Origin: Bacillota bacterium
Lineage (GTDB): Bacteria; Bacillota; Clostridia; Ch29
Direction of reading: 5' to 3'
Assembly: GCA_013540605.1 (NCBI GenBank)
Contig: JABVCK010000005.1
Coordinates: 1-64,000, forward strand
Length of the DNA: 64,000 nt
Both the position numbers and the translations under genes were made by a program. The notes beneath the pieces were generated by a model. That model did not search any database. It was not told the DNA's origin and worked only from the letters and a program-made list of their open reading frames with translations. This document shows positions 63,630 through 64,000 of this stretch, piece after piece; position 1 is the stretch's first letter, and every line of letters begins with the position of its first letter.

Positions 63630-64000
63630 GAGCATATCTAGGGGTCGATGTAGGATCGGTAAGCACCAAACTGGTTGTTATTGATGATGCCATGAATATA
63701 CTGTCAAGTATATATACCAGCACCGCCGGTCAGCCTATCAGGACCGTGCAGGATGGTTTAAAGGCTGTTGAAGGTGAGATCGGAAACAAAGCCGAAATCT
63801 CCGGGGTGGGCGTTACAGGAAGCGGCAGAGAGATCGCTTCGATTATAGTCGGTGCAGACGTGGTGAAGAACGAAATCACCTCCCATGCGGTTGCTGCGTC
63901 CTACCTTGTTCCCGATACCCGGACCATACTTGAGATCGGTGGACAGGACTCAAAGATTATTATAATGAGAAACGGTATAGTTGTGGACTTTGCCATGAAT
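63626..64000 (+). CDS. HgdC/BadF-type acyl-CoA dehydratase activase (ASKHA ATPase), partial
   Basis: First 125 residues; the gene runs off the right edge. The ASKHA phosphate-1 motif YLGVDVGSVSTKLVVIDD, GVTGSGREIASIIV and phosphate-2 EIGGQDSKIIIM identify the HgdC/BcrAD/BadF activator family, which uses ATP to inject an electron into 2-hydroxyacyl-CoA dehydratases or aromatic-ring reductases. The cluster-binding cysteines should lie beyond the window. The ATG overlaps the previous stop. No dehydratase subunit is visible, so the partner is unknown. Confidence 0.88.
   Translation, partial: MRAYLGVDVGSVSTKLVVIDDAMNILSSIYTSTAGQPIRTVQDGLKAVEGEIGNKAEISGVGVTGSGREIASIIVGADVVKNEITSHAVAASYLVPDTRTILEIGGQDSKIIIMRNGIVVDFAMN

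Overview
The window looks like the chromosome of an anaerobic, endospore-forming Firmicute of the class Clostridia. Evidence: sporulation genes (spoIIE, yabP, yabQ, spoIID, spoVB, spoVT, yabS/yabT), a Bacillus-like order of housekeeping genes, strict-anaerobe enzymes (aldehyde:ferredoxin oxidoreductase, Na+-pumping methylmalonyl-CoA decarboxylase, a selenocysteine-containing GrdB homologue, 2-hydroxyacyl-CoA dehydratase activase-like proteins), bacterial sigma54 activators and AT-leaning intergenic DNA. Nearly everything lies on the minus strand. The species cannot be named from the sequence alone.

Layout. 1-398: 5' end of a 16S rRNA gene (minus) with a near-consensus promoter at 497-525. 692-8382: lysS, greA, a shikimate/quinate-dehydrogenase-like pair with its own HTH regulator, dusB, coaX, birA. 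8383-16585: an accessory island with a structured non-coding block, a glycine/sarcosine/betaine-reductase-type component B (grdE-grdB, in-frame UGA), an SSS sodium symporter, a divergent nitrilase-family amidohydrolase and a PAS/sigma54 activator. 16626-26053: succinate-to-propionate module (split B12-dependent methylmalonyl-CoA mutase, MeaB, epimerase, four-subunit Na+-translocating decarboxylase, CoA-transferase). 26309-32721: AOR, permease and iron alcohol dehydrogenase with a sigma54 activator, a clear -24/-12 promoter and upstream activator palindromes. 32947-61307: FlK-like thioesterase, then the conserved block ftsH-hpt-tilS-yabT-yabS-spoIIE-tRNAs-ppx-yabR-divIC-yabQ-yabP-spoIID-rqcP-hup-mazG-spoVB-spoVT-prsA-mfd-pth-panDC-prs-glmU. 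61576-64000: a plus-strand operon of three dehydratase-activase-type genes, the last running off the window.

How it fits together. In Bacillus subtilis ftsH is followed by coaX and, further on, dusB and lysS. Here about 25 kb of catabolic genes sit between ftsH and birA-coaX. The propionate module carries succinyl-CoA through methylmalonyl-CoA to propionyl-CoA with Na+ export, and the CoA-transferase closes the cycle. The AOR/ADH/permease set interconverts acid, aldehyde and alcohol and appears switched on by its own sigma54 activator.

The most unusual part is the Grd-like island. Its GrdB homologue needs UGA read as selenocysteine and has U-x-x-S-x-x-C where GrdB, as I recall it, has U-x-x-C-x-x-C. 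Its GrdE homologue seems to lack the cysteine expected to form the pyruvoyl group. It comes with a transporter, an amidase and a dedicated activator rather than with grdA/C/D. Two divergent sigma54 promoters and matched TTGC-N6-GCAA palindromes suggest a self-contained regulon for reductive cleavage of an unidentified amine or amide. No CRISPR array, transposase gene or prophage was seen.
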